Shown here: positions 11,999-23,165 of the stretch, in pieces
Numbering within the stretch: position 1 is the stretch's first letter
How the letters are laid out: the number at the start of each line of letters is the position of its first letter
Assembly (NCBI GenBank): GCA_032622095.1
Contig: CP136064.1
Span: 254,264,484-254,328,483, forward strand
Reading direction: 5' to 3'
DNA from: Siphonodentalium dalli
Lineage: Eukaryota > Mollusca > Scaphopoda > Gadilida > Siphonodentaliidae
DNA length: 64,000 nucleotides
Program-made: the position numbers and the translations under genes
The notes under the pieces: model-generated
Seen by the model: the letters and a program-made list of their open reading frames with translations, nothing else
Databases searched by the model: none
Told to the model about the DNA's origin: nothing

Positions 11999-12495
11999 CT
12001 GAAAAGAAATATAAAAAACAAAAATGAAGTTATTCGTAAAATAGCATATCAAGCTGTGGTACGGCCTAAATTAGAATATGCAGCAAGCGCATGGTCACCT
12101 TGCACAGACACAAATATCATAGAAATTGAAAAAGTTCAGAACAGGGCTGTACGGTGGATAAAAAATATTCAAGATATGCAAGTGTTTCGGCTATGACTTC
12201 TGATCTAAATTTAAAATCACTGGAGGCCAGAAGAAATATATCACGGCTGTGTCTCTTCCAAAAAACCATCCAAAACCATGTGGAAATTCAAATTCCAACA
12301 TATCTTGAAAAGCCCACAAGAAAAACTCGATTCCACCATCAGGAAACATTCAGACGCATTCATACAGGCCCAAATTACTTCAGATATTCCTTCTTCCCTG
12401 CCACTGCAATTCTCTGGAATAACCTAAACACTGACCTGGTCACACTCTCAGACCCTGACATGTTCAGAAAGGGTGTGTACCAGCATATCAAATAA
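11999..12495 (+). pseudogene. LINE A ORF2 continued: reverse transcriptase thumb and C-terminus
   Basis: Immediately after the duplication the frame reads through VIRKIAYQAVVRPKLEYAAS, the conserved thumb segment following the catalytic domain, then KVQNRAVRWI. One base is lost near 12155. The next frame continues SRYASVSAMTSDLNLKSLEA and ends with FPATAILWNNL and a TAA stop at 12493. This is the normal C-terminal order for CR1/Jockey-group proteins and confirms that the two halves belong together. It is inactive because of the insertion and frameshifts. Confidence 0.9.
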
Positions 12496-12520
12496 TTGGC
12501 TCAAATTATCATTCTTTTAA

Positions 12521-13014
12521 AGGCACGGTTGGCCTTAGTTGTCGAAAATATTCATATTTGTTCCAAACACCGTCAACAGACAAACATTAAAACGCATACA
12601 GTTTCGTTCATATATACCATGACCATCGCGTAAACAGCATGCTATCATAAAGACTTACTATATGTTACATAAGCAAGAGCCTGATTGTGTTACAGAAGAC
12701 AACACAGAGTCACTGGCTAATCACACACAAATGATATAAACGCTCTTTATTAGTTCCATATCAGGAATTCAGCAACAAAGAACGCTCTTTATGTTTACCA
12801 TCATAATATAAACAAACACCAGAACAGTAACTTTTTATGCTTTTGTTTACATAACAATGGTCAAACAAATGACAATAACATACTGTTTATGCGATATTTC
12901 TTATTTATATACGGACAAAGTCTTTCTACATTTTGATGTTCTTTCTGTTTGTGGCGGTTTTTGATGGGTGGAAATATTTTCACAGGATACCCACCGCCAA
13001 GGCCAACCGTACCT
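12521..13014. mobile_element. TTAA-flanked MITE, 494 bp
   Basis: The left end AGGCACGGTTGGCCTT and right end AAGGCCAACCGTACCT are inverted repeats with one mismatch. TTAA lies directly outside each end (12517-12520 and 13015-13018). It sits just after the LINE A stop codon and separates it from the LINE A 3' tail. TTAA targets suggest a piggyBac-like source, as inference. No transposase frame is present. Confidence 0.8.
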
Positions 13015-13018
13015 TTAA

Positions 13019-13193
13019 CCTAGTGTTTTTAACTGTTTTTATCTCTCTTCTGTAACATAAAACCTATAAACCTTATTCTCCTATCTCACTGTCATCTCCT
13101 TTCTGAACAAACGCTACCTCTATTCTGCACAGACGCGCACTGGATATAATACCCGATAAGGGGGTCTCTAGTAACGATAGATAGATAGATAGA
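13019..13193 (+). mobile_element. LINE A 3' tail ending in GATA repeats
   Basis: The sequence resembles a LINE 3' UTR and ends GATAGATAGATAGATAGA at 13176-13193. Assignment to LINE A rests on position after the MITE and the microsatellite end. Confidence 0.5.
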
Positions 13194-14659
13194 GGCCGTG
13201 ACGTCACAAACTATAAAGGGAGTTAATATTTCCTCCAAACTGGCGGCGTTAAGTTACCGGCGTATTTGCTTGCGCGGGTTAGTGTGACATGCAATATCTC
13301 CGATCTTGTGTGGAGATTTGCGCTAAAATTTTACACACGAACATAGAACAGCTTGCTTAATGCACATGCCTTTTCGTTATGCGATAGTTTCCTCTTCCCC
13401 TTGAAATCAGATAATTTGTGTTAATCATATCTGATCATTTTATTATGCTGATATACAACTATATAACTTGAGTATATGCAGGATGAAACCACTTCTTTTA
13501 AGAAAAATAAAAACAGAACCGCAACGAAGCACCTTATATGTATACAATGTATATAATTAAAGGAACACAACTATTTGAGAATATAATGTCATAGATGTAA
13601 AATGGTTATATTTCCATCCCTAGTACTTTTAGCTCAAATAGAGAAATATCGCAAATAGTTTTGTCATTTTATTATCCATTCCATATGGGATGTTGACACA
13701 CAGCACACTATAAAACGTGTAATTATTACACTGACACCTAGATCAACGCTCCCGTTTTCTGTTCTATGTTGTAAAGAATCCATTAACCCTCAAAATATGC
13801 GAAAAGATAGACATTGACGGACATAGTAGATTTTACCACACAGAAAAAGTCGACTGTTAGACGTGACCATTTACCACGTCAACAAGAACAACAACCGAGT
13901 ATAGTTTGTAGGTGGTTGGGGTTTTCTCTATGTGACTCGTTGTTATTACACTCTACCGTGGAGTACAGTTCCATATATAGTCCCCAAATGTTCGTGACCA
14001 AACCGAGATGTGACGCATATATGGGAGTTATGATGAATGGATCTGGAAATCGTATCACCCCAGTCTTGATGGTCTAATAATTGGAGATATGCTATGTGCA
14101 CCATCTTTAACGGGAATGTGGTGTTGACCGTGTTGTCAATGCTTGACTATTCCATCTACAAACCAGTACCACATTGGTCGATGTGAGTTACATTGTATTT
14201 TATGCTACTTTGTTCTATATCCATGTCGACTGAACATGTATTCTTATTAGCTGATTTGTTATTGATACAAAAGGAAAATATCACGCTGAATGCATGTTGT
14301 TGATAACAGCGAGGAAAAATGACCTATTTGAGCACTTATTTTAAGAGATGAACCCGGTGAATAGTTCATCGGTCGCTATTCGATAACTTTGGTAATGTGG
14401 TATGTATAATAGTTTCCCTTTGGACAATCACATAGAACATTTAAGCATTAACCATCTGTGTAGTTTCGGAGATGGAACATAGAATGGCTTTTTATTTGAA
14501 TATGGGCCGTTGTATACATATTGTTCCCTCCATCTGACGCGGGCCGTCAGGCCGAATCGAATGGTATTCATGGTTAATTTTCGACCAAAAATAAAATTAG
14601 AACACTTAAGCACTCATGCGACAAACTGACAAGGTTGCCCAGGTACACGAATCTGGTTA
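13194..14659. other. No gene seen
   Basis: Short frames only. An 87-codon plus frame at 13814-14077 shows no domain, signal peptide or splice context that I could support, although the missing first exon of the ADAM gene could lie anywhere upstream of 15.68 kb. Confidence 0.4.
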
Positions 14660-14775
14660 TTGACCCTCCTTATATGTGGATCACACGTGTGTTCGAATCA
14701 GCTTCGTCAGTGCTGGGCGGCCTATGGTGGCGTATAATGAACCGAACACACTACCAACTGGACCAATGAGGCTCA
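14660..14775 (-). mobile_element. tRNA-derived SINE head, copy 1
   Basis: On the minus strand TTGGTCCAGTTGGTAGT resembles a tRNA D-arm/A-box and GCTGATTCGAACAC resembles a T-arm/B-box. The two are separated by about 50 bases. The 12-mer CTGACGAAGCTG just before the B-box is shared with the copy at 33345-33440. The cloverleaf is poor, so it is not a functional tRNA gene. The SINE tail was not delimited. Confidence 0.5.
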
Positions 14776-15682
14776 ATACCTGTTATAGCAATTGGAATAT
14801 GTCATGACATTAAATTTTAAGACTTTATAATAGTCTCGTGCACTATAATATTAATTCTGTAGAAAGTGTTCTCTTTTTTGGAACGCCGAACTAACTGATA
14901 CTGAAAACAGTGACATGTTTAAGGCTGTATACTCGTATATCACAGATTCAGGTCGATTTGAGATAACTTACCACTTGTATATCTTGTTCCCATATGCGAT
15001 ATCCCAGTTATGCCCCTCTTAAGCCATTGGCTAAGTGTTAACACCTGTACCATTATTCTTTTACTGGTTGCAGCGGGATGATGACCGAAATGTTAGTGAA
15101 GCGTACAGACACTCAACATCACGCACATATCTCGACACTTTACCGAACTTAACAGCCCTTTCCACAATAGCCATTAAGTTTTGTTCCGTTGATTGTTAGT
15201 TATATGTATGCATATATAATATGCCTTCTGTTTGTAGTCTCCAATGTTATAATTTGTCAGTGTATTATACAAGGGAGAGCAGGATATTCCAAGTGATTAG
15301 TACTTATCCTCCAATCTCTTTTGTTATAAATCCAATCATGTTTAACTCCACAGTTCACTTTGTAGAGAAATCTTGCTGTTTGCATAGAAGAAGTTTGCTC
15401 TCATAACGATGTCCCCGTGGGGGGGGGGGGGGGTCTTTACTAGAATCAGCTTGTCAAGCCGTCCATCTGTCCCGACTTCTGTCTGCCAGTGTACACAATT
15501 TTGTCCGAGCTTTTATTCCTACATTTTTCGGCCAATTTGTTTGAAGCTTGGCGCAGATATTTAGTACCATGGGAACCTGTGCACATGTGATTATGACGTA
15601 GGTGGTGCTATCCCCTTATTCGACTACCCGATTATTATTATATGTATCGGTCTTCATTGTTTTGTACGTATTCCGTTTACAG
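14776..15682. other. No gene seen; dispersed-repeat fragment and poly-G
   Basis: At about 15276-15340 a segment containing CCTCCAATCTCTTTTGT is shared with 36706-36770, which has CCTCCAATCCCTTTTGT. A G run lies at about 15419-15433. The missing 5' exon of the ADAM-like gene may be in or upstream of this stretch but was not identified. Confidence 0.4.
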
Positions 15683-15888
15683 ACAATATTTCTGTTGAAA
15701 TATCCCTACATTCGAGGACGAAGCGATCGACGCATGTCGACCACAACGAGGCAGACATCAGCTTTTCATTTAGTAAGGGCAAAGTTCAACTGCATTTGAC
15801 CCTGAATGAACACATCAGTGGAGATGTGCCGATCGGGATACTCAACAGTAGGGGTATGCTAGAAGATGCAAGCCTGTTGGGCAGTAAG
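15683..15888 (+). CDS. ADAM-type metalloprotease (mig-17-like), exon 1 of those found: prodomain
   Basis: The gene would encode a secreted zinc metalloprotease of the ADAM/ADAMTS group. This exon follows a good acceptor (CCGTTTACAG) and ends at AAG before GTAAGA. It supplies 68 full codons, in phase 1 at the start and phase 0 at the end. It reads NISVEISLHSRTKRSTHV, then FSFSKGKVQLHLTLNEHI and DVPIGIL. The pattern of hydrophobic strands followed by an N, then VP, is that of ADAM propeptides near residues 40-100. No start codon is present, so at least one upstream exon with the signal peptide is missing from my reading. The overlapping frame at 15602-15799 is a shadow. Family membership is good; the precise subfamily is inferred from molluscan mig-17-like proteins. 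Confidence 0.65.
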
Positions 15889-17152
15889 GTAAGAAAACCC
15901 TCAAGACTTTGTCAGTAAATTGTCACCCCAGTCAACTTTGTAACTCTGGTGGAAGTTATTGGGACCATTTACTGGAGTTGTTTGGATGTCTCGCCTTTGA
16001 AATGCAAATATATTGGCTACTGAGAGATGTTATTTCCTCCCACGTGTAATTGTTGCAATTCAAATTTTATAAACATTTTTGTCAGCGGTTTCAATGTCGG
16101 AAGGTATCAATAAATCCGAAACAGTTTTATCTGCGTATACATTCAGTGTTAAATATTTTTGTTGCCAAATTATAATGTACTGAACTTACCATATCTGCCA
16201 TGATGTTGGAAATTTATCCATGAGTAAAACAATGTCTTTCTTTTTGGTGACATTTAAATACATTTAAATACGAGAACATGATAAGTGGTTGTGCGTGCGT
16301 AAACCAACATATAAGCACAACTACAACTGTAAAGCTAATTAATGTATTCGAACAGACGACTGTCTCATAACAACAGCTATGCCCCACCCCATAAAACTGG
16401 CCGTGGATTCATCCATTTGTGGGGCAATGGAGCTGCACAATCTTTTGGAGATGAGCTTTAATATGTATATCAGTTGCGGTTGGTGGTCGGAAAATATGGA
16501 TTAGTTGCCCACGGTCGCCAAATCACAGCCCGTTTAAAGACGCATCTATTTAATGGACACAACCTTTAGAACGTCTTCTGAATTCCCGGATCAACTGGCC
16601 TCAAGACTAATGCATAAGATAAACTTAGATTACGATATGTCATAGCTTATGTGCAAACTTCGTTTCTTGGGGGAAATAAATTCTTGAATATGATACAGTT
16701 AATGAGTTCAGGTTAAATGGACAATCTCGGTACACATAATTGAAAGCATGTGTGTCATAGCACAGGTGTGGCATAAATTATGTTTGTGAGTTAGGGAGAT
16801 CATTTGCTGACCAGAACGCATTATGAGCGATCGGCTAATTCGTTGCATATTGTTATCTATAGTTTACTGCCTTATTCCGATCACCACCGGCAGCTATATA
16901 TAATTATAACAGTTTCGCACTATATATGGTTTTGGGTTTCGTACAATTTAGTTATTATAGTTAAATGCTGAAATGGGTATATACAATCTATTTGTATGGA
17001 AATAACTGGAGGTATATGCTGTATTATCCTGTGGTATTATTCTATTAGTCTTTTATAGGTGTGTCGGTTTGCATTATGTCCTCTCCGCCACCGTGTAGGT
17101 TGAAGGCATACTCTCAAAATATAGCGATATAAAACAAGTGTAATTTGTTTTT
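15889..17152 (+). other. ADAM-like gene intron, first part
   Basis: AT-rich with no recognised coding segment. A short TTTAAATACATTTAAATAC direct repeat lies near 16255. Confidence 0.4.
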
Positions 17153-17248
17153 GGGGATTGGTGGAATTCGAACCCCGGCCCATGACGGCGAGCGCGCCTT
17201 GTGACTCAAAGTTCAACGTCAATACCACACGGCCACTGAAGCGTCCCC
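17153..17248 (-). mobile_element. tRNA-Ser-like pseudogene or SINE head
   Basis: Read on the minus strand, GGGGAC at the start pairs with ATCCCC at the end like an acceptor stem. AGTGGCCGTGTGG resembles an A-box/D-arm and GGGGTTCGAATTCC is a good B-box/T-arm. The middle is long, as in class II (Ser/Leu) tRNAs. The anticodon loop appears two bases short, so function is unlikely. It lies within the ADAM intron, antisense to the gene. Confidence 0.5.
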
Positions 17249-17399
17249 AAAAAGGAAGCTCATGGGCCTGGGTTCGAATAACACCCACCCACCCCCCAAA
17301 TTGTGCACTGTGTCAAAATTACACTTGCTTCTACAAATAGGCACCTTGTGTGTTGTATAGTCTATATATGTTTCATATAAATGTTGTCATTGTACCAAG

Positions 17400-17489
17400 G
17401 GATCTATTCGAGCATACCAAGATGTTGTCAATGGAGCCGCCATCACCATCGTGACGTCAGATGACGCAGAACAATCGGATGAGGAGATC
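17400..17489 (+). CDS. ADAM-type metalloprotease, exon 2: prodomain
   Basis: Thirty codons, phase 0 at both ends, between CCAAG and the donor GTGAGT. The product starts GSIRAYQDVVNGAAITIV, matching the ADAM/mig-17 prodomain block with YQD, N and AA followed by a beta strand. It ends in an acidic stretch (DDAEQSDEEI). The acceptor lacks a strong pyrimidine tract, so the left edge is the least certain boundary. The phase fits exon 1 and exon 3 exactly. Confidence 0.6.
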
Positions 17490-18629
17490 GTGAGTATATG
17501 TGTAACTATGTCAAGTACCAGCTGGTACACCTGCAAATTGCAGTGAAGCTATTGGCATAAGTTGTGCGCTTAGATCAGTTAGGTTAAACGGACACTAAGT
17601 CATAATATGTTGTCCTGAACATGTGAGTCCGGTTCGCCTGGAGGTCTAGATCAGTTACAACGTAGCATCCATAAACGTCGTGACGATACATTGGCCGGAT
17701 ACTTCATATCAGTTTGGAACCACATAGGGGGGTTCGACTATAGGTCACTAGAATAGTAACCATTTTCAACGTATAGCAACCATGAACTTGGTAGCGATAC
17801 ATTGGGTTGTCATGTACAATTAAACGACGTTCCGTAGACGTGATGCATTGGTTTTGTCTACATGTGAAAATGTAATAGTAGTAGAGACCCACCCAGTTGT
17901 AATGTCATTGTTAACTGTAGATGGTGAACAAGCTGGCAATTAACATTCTTTGCACAATCTTTTATCATTGCTTCGGCCAATATAAATGCAGTGAGAAAAT
18001 GTGACTCACAAAGCGTGTATCTTGTTCAAAATGCTTATAATTTAACCGTTATATATTATATATAGAGAGGGCTCTTTTAAGTTGGTATAACTTGTCCACT
18101 GTGAATTTGAAGTATAACAACTTAAATTATGTCAAGTTTGCCAGGAACGTGGCTAGAGAGTCCCCATTGGGGTGTCCACTTTAGAATTTCCAAATGCACC
18201 TTCTCGAACCAGACCCGATTCCCAAGTTCGGGAAATTCGTTTGCACCGTCAACTCATTGGGGTTGATTTGTTCAACTGTTGGGAATTTCCAACTTGACAC
18301 CCTATGAGCATGGGATAGTTTCAACCGATGACCATTTCAGTCAAAACGTTTGACCGCAAGTATAGGCAAGTATTTGACCTTGGGTCCCGAAATAACAATT
18401 GCACACTAAATGGTGGTTGGAAAATCAAAATGCCAGAATAATTTTAACTTACTTTTGGTGTGAAATTTTCAACTGTGTCAGGCATGAAGTTTACAAATAA
18501 AAATATTGATCAAAGTCGAATACAAAGACCCTACATCATTTTGCCACGTCCCTGATTATTGCGACGCAATTGCTAAGCATGTTGGAATCTTAAGTCTCTC
18601 ATTCTAAGACCTACATGCATTTGATTTCA
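17490..18629 (+). other. ADAM-like gene intron with a dispersed-repeat copy
   Basis: No coding signal. From about 18150 to 18500 lies a member of the family containing GGGAATTTCCAACTTGACAC and GATGACCATTTCAGTCAAAA. The same phrases recur near 41.6-42.1 kb in this orientation and near 34.1 kb inverted. Confidence 0.55.
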
Positions 18630-18630
18630 G

Positions 18631-18754
18631 CTCGGGACGTTTATAACAGACGGGATCGAATACTCTATCACCAAGACCGAACCGTCATCATCGACAAACT
18701 CCTATGTCGTCCAGGAGATAGATGAGGCGATCGGATTCAGTGACGTATTCACAG
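18631..18754 (+). CDS. ADAM-type metalloprotease, exon 3: end of prodomain
   Basis: The exon follows TTTGATTTCAG and ends TTCACAG before GTTGGT; phase 0 to phase 1. It encodes LGTFITDGIEYSITKT, then an S/T-rich linker and VVQEIDEAIGFSDVFT. The block G-T-F-x3-G-x-x-Y-x-I is the conserved strand pair of ADAM and mig-17-like propeptides before the cleavage site. Joining to exon 2 gives EEI-LGTF without a break. Joining the last G to exon 4 gives an Asp codon. The same 3' end is present as a relic about 170 bp downstream. Confidence 0.7.
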
Positions 18755-18904
18755 GTTGGTTGTAGTAAATGGGCGAACACAATAATCTTAACAGATCAAT
18801 GTGTACATGTAGCCGCGTTTAAGTTTACAATAAACCTTTCGAATAGTAATACAAATCGATGAATTCACGACATGCCATACACTGACTTGATATACTCTGA
18901 AAGA

Positions 18905-18955
18905 TCCTACATACGTCTTGCGATCGGATCCGATGACACATTTACAGGTTGGTTA
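18905..18955 (+). pseudogene. Relic duplicate of the 3' end of ADAM exon 3
   Basis: GCGATCGGATCCGATGACAC and ATTTACAG followed by GTTGGTTAT closely match exon 3 bases 18728-18762 (GCGATCGGATTCAGTGACGT, ATTCACAG, GTTGGTTGT), including the donor. The upstream half of the exon is not preserved apart from an AGATCCTACATACGTC-like trace. It is an old local tandem duplication of an exon-intron junction. Confidence 0.6.
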
Positions 18956-18959
18956 TACT

Positions 18960-20024
18960 GAACCATGACGACCACAAACATTTAGAATCGAATGACTGTG
19001 CGTCACAATGATCACGTCAGTCCAGCAACTTTCCTTGGAAATAGAAAATGCGTTAACTTTTACAGTGATCTTTGCCATTATTAATTGAGCTCGACATATA
19101 CGGAATTGATATACACTGATATCATCGATGTTCAGGTGTTTTCCAAATTGAAGTGAGGCTAACGTTTCCAGGTGTTACGGCACCAGTAATATATAGCAAT
19201 CCCAGGTTGCTATTCACTGAGTAATAATTCTCAGATATTATATTTATTCGATATGATAAACACACAGTAGCGGGTACAACCCATACAGCCACAGAGGATA
19301 CATCTTTCAGAGATGTTACTCAGTCTCTAGTCTGGAAGCAAGTCCCAGATATTCTCAACACGAATCATCCTACCAGAAACAGTGCTTTGTCAAATATTAA
19401 TTTTTGTAATTGGTCAACATGAAATATGGTTATGAATTGTGCGGGATGAAAGAGTGAATGAATGAATCATCATGAAATGAGATTAATGCGGTATGCGTTG
19501 AACAATGACTCATACAATGATTCATTAACCATTATATTGAAATAGGTTCTCCCAAAGTTAATTAATATTTCCTCAAATTACGAACAGCGTCCAAGAGTCC
19601 GTTTGGGAAATTTAAGTAATATAATATTGGCGGACATGTCGCATATTTGACAGTGATGGCTACATTTAGAAAGAGTAGCCAGATGTTCCGTATTTCTGAC
19701 GATATGCAAGTCTTACAACTCGATGGACCACGAACGCTCTTTATTTGTTCATGCTGGACCCATTAATTCGTTTTGAGGGGATCGAGTCTCTGAATGGAAA
19801 GTGGCGCGCTCGGTTTAGAATTATCTACTTTCTAATTTATATTTTACTTGTTTTAAGGACACGCCCCTGGGTACCATACATTTAGTGGTTATACTGCAAA
19901 ATTTGCAGTAGACTGTATTGCTCTATACCACAGTATACCACATATGTAACAGTTATAACAAGAAAGTTACGTTCGACCGACACAGACTGGCACAAACACT
20001 TACTCTCGCATACACTGACAATAT
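18960..20024. other. No gene seen (within the large ADAM intron)
   Basis: No coding frame with splice signals was recognised. Confidence 0.4.
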
Positions 20025-20142
20025 ATTCGGTTTTTGTTGGTATTGATCAATACCAAATCTGATTCCATTGGTTTTGATGAAAACCAAATCTGAATCCCTT
20101 GGTTGTGAGGACATGTTCAATACCATATATTGGTTTTGACTG
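20025..20142. repeat. Cluster of TTGGTTTTGAT / ATCAAAACCAA-like palindromes
   Basis: The phrases TTGGTATTGATCAATACCAA, TTGGTTTTGATGAAAACCAA and a third degraded copy are about 50 bp apart. The same palindrome type recurs at 28395-28520. Confidence 0.6.
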
Positions 20143-20489
20143 ATAGTCTTCAAGAGTTATCGTTACTGTTTCCGTGTATCACATGGCCAGACTGGCGGTC
20201 GCCATTTTATTTCGAAGCGACTGAAACACTTTCTAGTGTTAAAATCACAGCAAATAACTTAGACTGGTTCAATGGGTGATCACAGATATGTTTCCCGATG
20301 GCCGGACAATCTTATCTTCAGGAATCTTGACATGTATGTATCTACTAACTATTAATTATAGGATGCTTTCGGTTTCGACTTCAATTTACACGAAATCTTC
20401 ACACGTATTTTGTATCAGCACACAAGCTTATATATGGGCACCAACACGATAGAGAAGTGACAGAACATTTCAAACTCAACAAATAAGAT

Positions 20490-21860
20490 TATGCCTTTGT
20501 CAATGGATAAGACATAACAAATTTTCATCAAAATCAATTTCTCAGTATATTTGATAAAATTTGTCATGCTGTTTGAAATTGGTCATGTCCACAGTAATTT
20601 ATCAGGTTTAGAACTTTAGGTCATGTTTATGGAATGGCATGTACTTTTACATTTATTCCTTATTTGCGCTTAAGCTTAAATCACTTACACGTAAAGCAAA
20701 TTATTTATGCTTAAATGCAAATCATTTACGCTTAAGCACAAAAGGATCATAATTTTCATATTTATGCTTAAGTGCAAATAAGAAGTAAATATTAAAACCA
20801 TGTCCCATATTGTATGGGAGTTCAAATTCACATTTAATATCCAGTTACGCTTAAGTGTAATGCATAAAACCATTATTCTTGAGCGTAATTCAGATTTCCA
20901 TTATGCTTTTCAAAGCATAATCTATTAAACTTAAGCGTAAAGCCATTACGCTTAAGCGTAATGTCGTTATGCTTAAGCGTAATGTCAATACGCTTAAGTG
21001 TAAATCATATTCCATATGTGAAAACTCCCCTGAAGCTGAAATGGATGCAGCCAATTCCTGATGCTAGTAACTTTTGACAAATATCTAGCTTAGATGATAT
21101 CATTATATGTAAGGTAATAATGCTATGAAAATATTGTATGCTTAAGTGTAATGGCAGTGCGCTTAAGTGTACTTTTCAATTTTCAGTGCTTTATGACTAA
21201 TTGGATTCTCTCTATATTAAATCTATTTTGAGCCCTGAATATGCTTAAGCATAATTAGCTATTAAATGTGAATTTGGCCTCCCATACCAATATGGGTGAA
21301 CCACAAATCAATCTTTATTTAGACCGATATGTCTAAATGTGTTGGCCAATCAGTCTAAACAGATTGAATGTTGACAATTTGCCAATAGATAAGACATAAA
21401 ATTTTCATAAACAAAATTCTTAAAGTTGAAAAAGACATTTGACAGTTTATTTGATAAAAAGTTGTCATTCCGTTTGAAAATTATCATGATTCATGGCAAT
21501 TTATCAGGTCTAGGTGAATAGGTGTATGGGAGGCCATGCGCAAATTACTTACACTTTAGAAGCGAAAAATTATGGATCATATTTATGCTCAAGCGCAAAT
21601 AAGGTACAAATGTTAAACTCGCATCACATATGGATGAACCACCGAATGTTCTTAATTAGACCGATCGGTCTAAAGAGTCTAGACCAATTGGTCTAAAGTC
21701 TTCCTGTCAGTACCTTCTCTGACACCGGTCTAACTAAATTGTAAGAGAAGGAAAGCATTTTCACATTTATTCATTATTTGCGCAAAAGTGCAAATTATTT
21801 ACTCTTAAGCACAAATTATTTACGCTTAAGCGATAATTATTTACAAATGAGCACATATCA
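20490..21860 (+). repeat. Duplicated ~890-bp unit carrying a dense CTTAAG palindrome cluster
   Basis: Two diverged copies start near 20494 and 21388. Shared phrases include GATAAGACATAA with AATTTTCAT, TATTTGATAAAA with GTTGTCATTCCG or a variant, and AATTTATCAGGTCTAGG or a variant. Across both copies about sixteen sites fit the palindrome TTACGCTTAAGCGTAA or near variants, for example at 20947, 20970, 20990, 21140, 21242 and 21820. Palindromic TAGACCGATCGGTCTA sites lie near 21320 and 21657. No coding potential. Confidence 0.65.
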
Positions 21861-22627
21861 TTATCATTTATTCTTGAGCACAACATTGACAAATGGATCG
21901 CCCAGACCTGTTTTAATTTTATAATATTTCATTAATTAATCATTTAATCAAAATGAAGATAATTATGTCACAACATAGACATAAACATTTGATGGGCTTA
22001 ATAAGGCTAAGGGGTTACTTATACCCCCACCCACTGAATAATTATTGTTTTAAATATAAAAACTTCATGCTAACAACAGCTGTATGATGTTATATTTATA
22101 TGAACATAATTGTGCGTCGTTCAATAAATGGACCCGATATTTACGACATATTTTAATCATGCAACAAATTACAAAACAAAAATATATTTGCATGTATTCG
22201 TATTTTCGATTATTGAAAATTATGAAATTAGCACATGCTGCACGCCCACTGAGCATCACTTGTGTCTACTTAACGCATACGGACGCAAACAGGTAAGGTC
22301 ATATACTAGGCAGAAAATTACGGCATACAAACTGATTACCGGTATAATTTTCCTTTTAAAAAAGTGATGAAATAAATTACCTCGAGGCAGCTTTTAGTTT
22401 CTCTCATGGTCTTTCGGCAGACATATATTCTCAAAATATTTGTCTCCACATTGATATGATGATCACTATCCATGCGGTTCTATCGGTGTCTACTGTTAAC
22501 ACAATGAAGTCACATTGAATGTCATTTCAATGTCGTTGCAATGACTTCTTCAACATGCCGAAAATAACCATCAGTGCAACAATGCAGTGGAATTCATCGT
22601 AAATGGAATGATGCCTTAGTGATTTTT
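21861..22627. other. No gene seen
   Basis: Overlapping short frames on both strands at 22065-22367 lack features and are taken as chance. Confidence 0.4.
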
Positions 22628-22972
22628 AGACGACCACGATTCAATCTTAAGTGGAAAGATTTCCATCGTAGGAAGTAACCGGTACCGTAGTGAAACTGCG
22701 CATGCTCACGTCAATATCACAAGTCAAAAAATAATATCAAGCACTGATTGATTTCAGATGCGAAATCGTGGCGTATCCTTGACTAGCTCCACTTGTGATG
22801 TACGTAAAATGATAGCGGTAGCTGGAATGATAGTAGGGTAGTCGATCACATGCGTATATAATGAACAGCCCACGGTATCATCATCTACGACAACATCGCA
22901 ATCGTGTGAACAAACAATCCATTATATTTGTCAGGCCCGATTCCTCCACTTACGATTGAATCGTGGTCGTCT
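22628..22972. mobile_element. Inverted-repeat element, ~345 bp
   Basis: AGACGACCACGATTCAATC followed by TAAGTGGA at the left end is matched in reverse complement at 22940-22972. No target duplication is clear and there is no coding frame. Probably a MITE. Confidence 0.6.
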
Positions 22973-23165
22973 GAACGTTTCACCAGCTGAACCACCGGAC
23001 ATATTTGTGCCGGCATGACATGCCTGTCAACCGATATGATAGCCAGATAGATTGTCATAATAATCAGATATAATAGCAATTTTTGTACCTGTCTTGTTGA
23101 CTTATAAAATAAATTAAGAATTTCCTCGCGTGAAAATTTATGTTAGAGTACGAACATGTAGTCGG

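Larger units (their letters stand above)
9000..13193 (+). mobile_element. LINE A: 5'-truncated CR1/Jockey-group non-LTR retrotransposon with two nested insertions
   Basis: The copy starts inside the endonuclease domain and ends in a short GATA microsatellite at 13176-13193, as LINEs of this group usually end in short tandem repeats. Its coding part is interrupted by LINE B (10901-11984) and its 3' region by a TTAA MITE (12521-13014). Removing the insertions joins the reverse transcriptase thumb in the same order as in related elements. Several frameshifts show it is dead. The exact 5' and 3' ends are approximate. Confidence 0.85.

Noticed and set aside
17153-17248. Functional tRNA-Ser gene
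   Set aside because: The boxes are good but the anticodon arm does not form a normal 7-base loop; more likely a pseudogene or SINE head.
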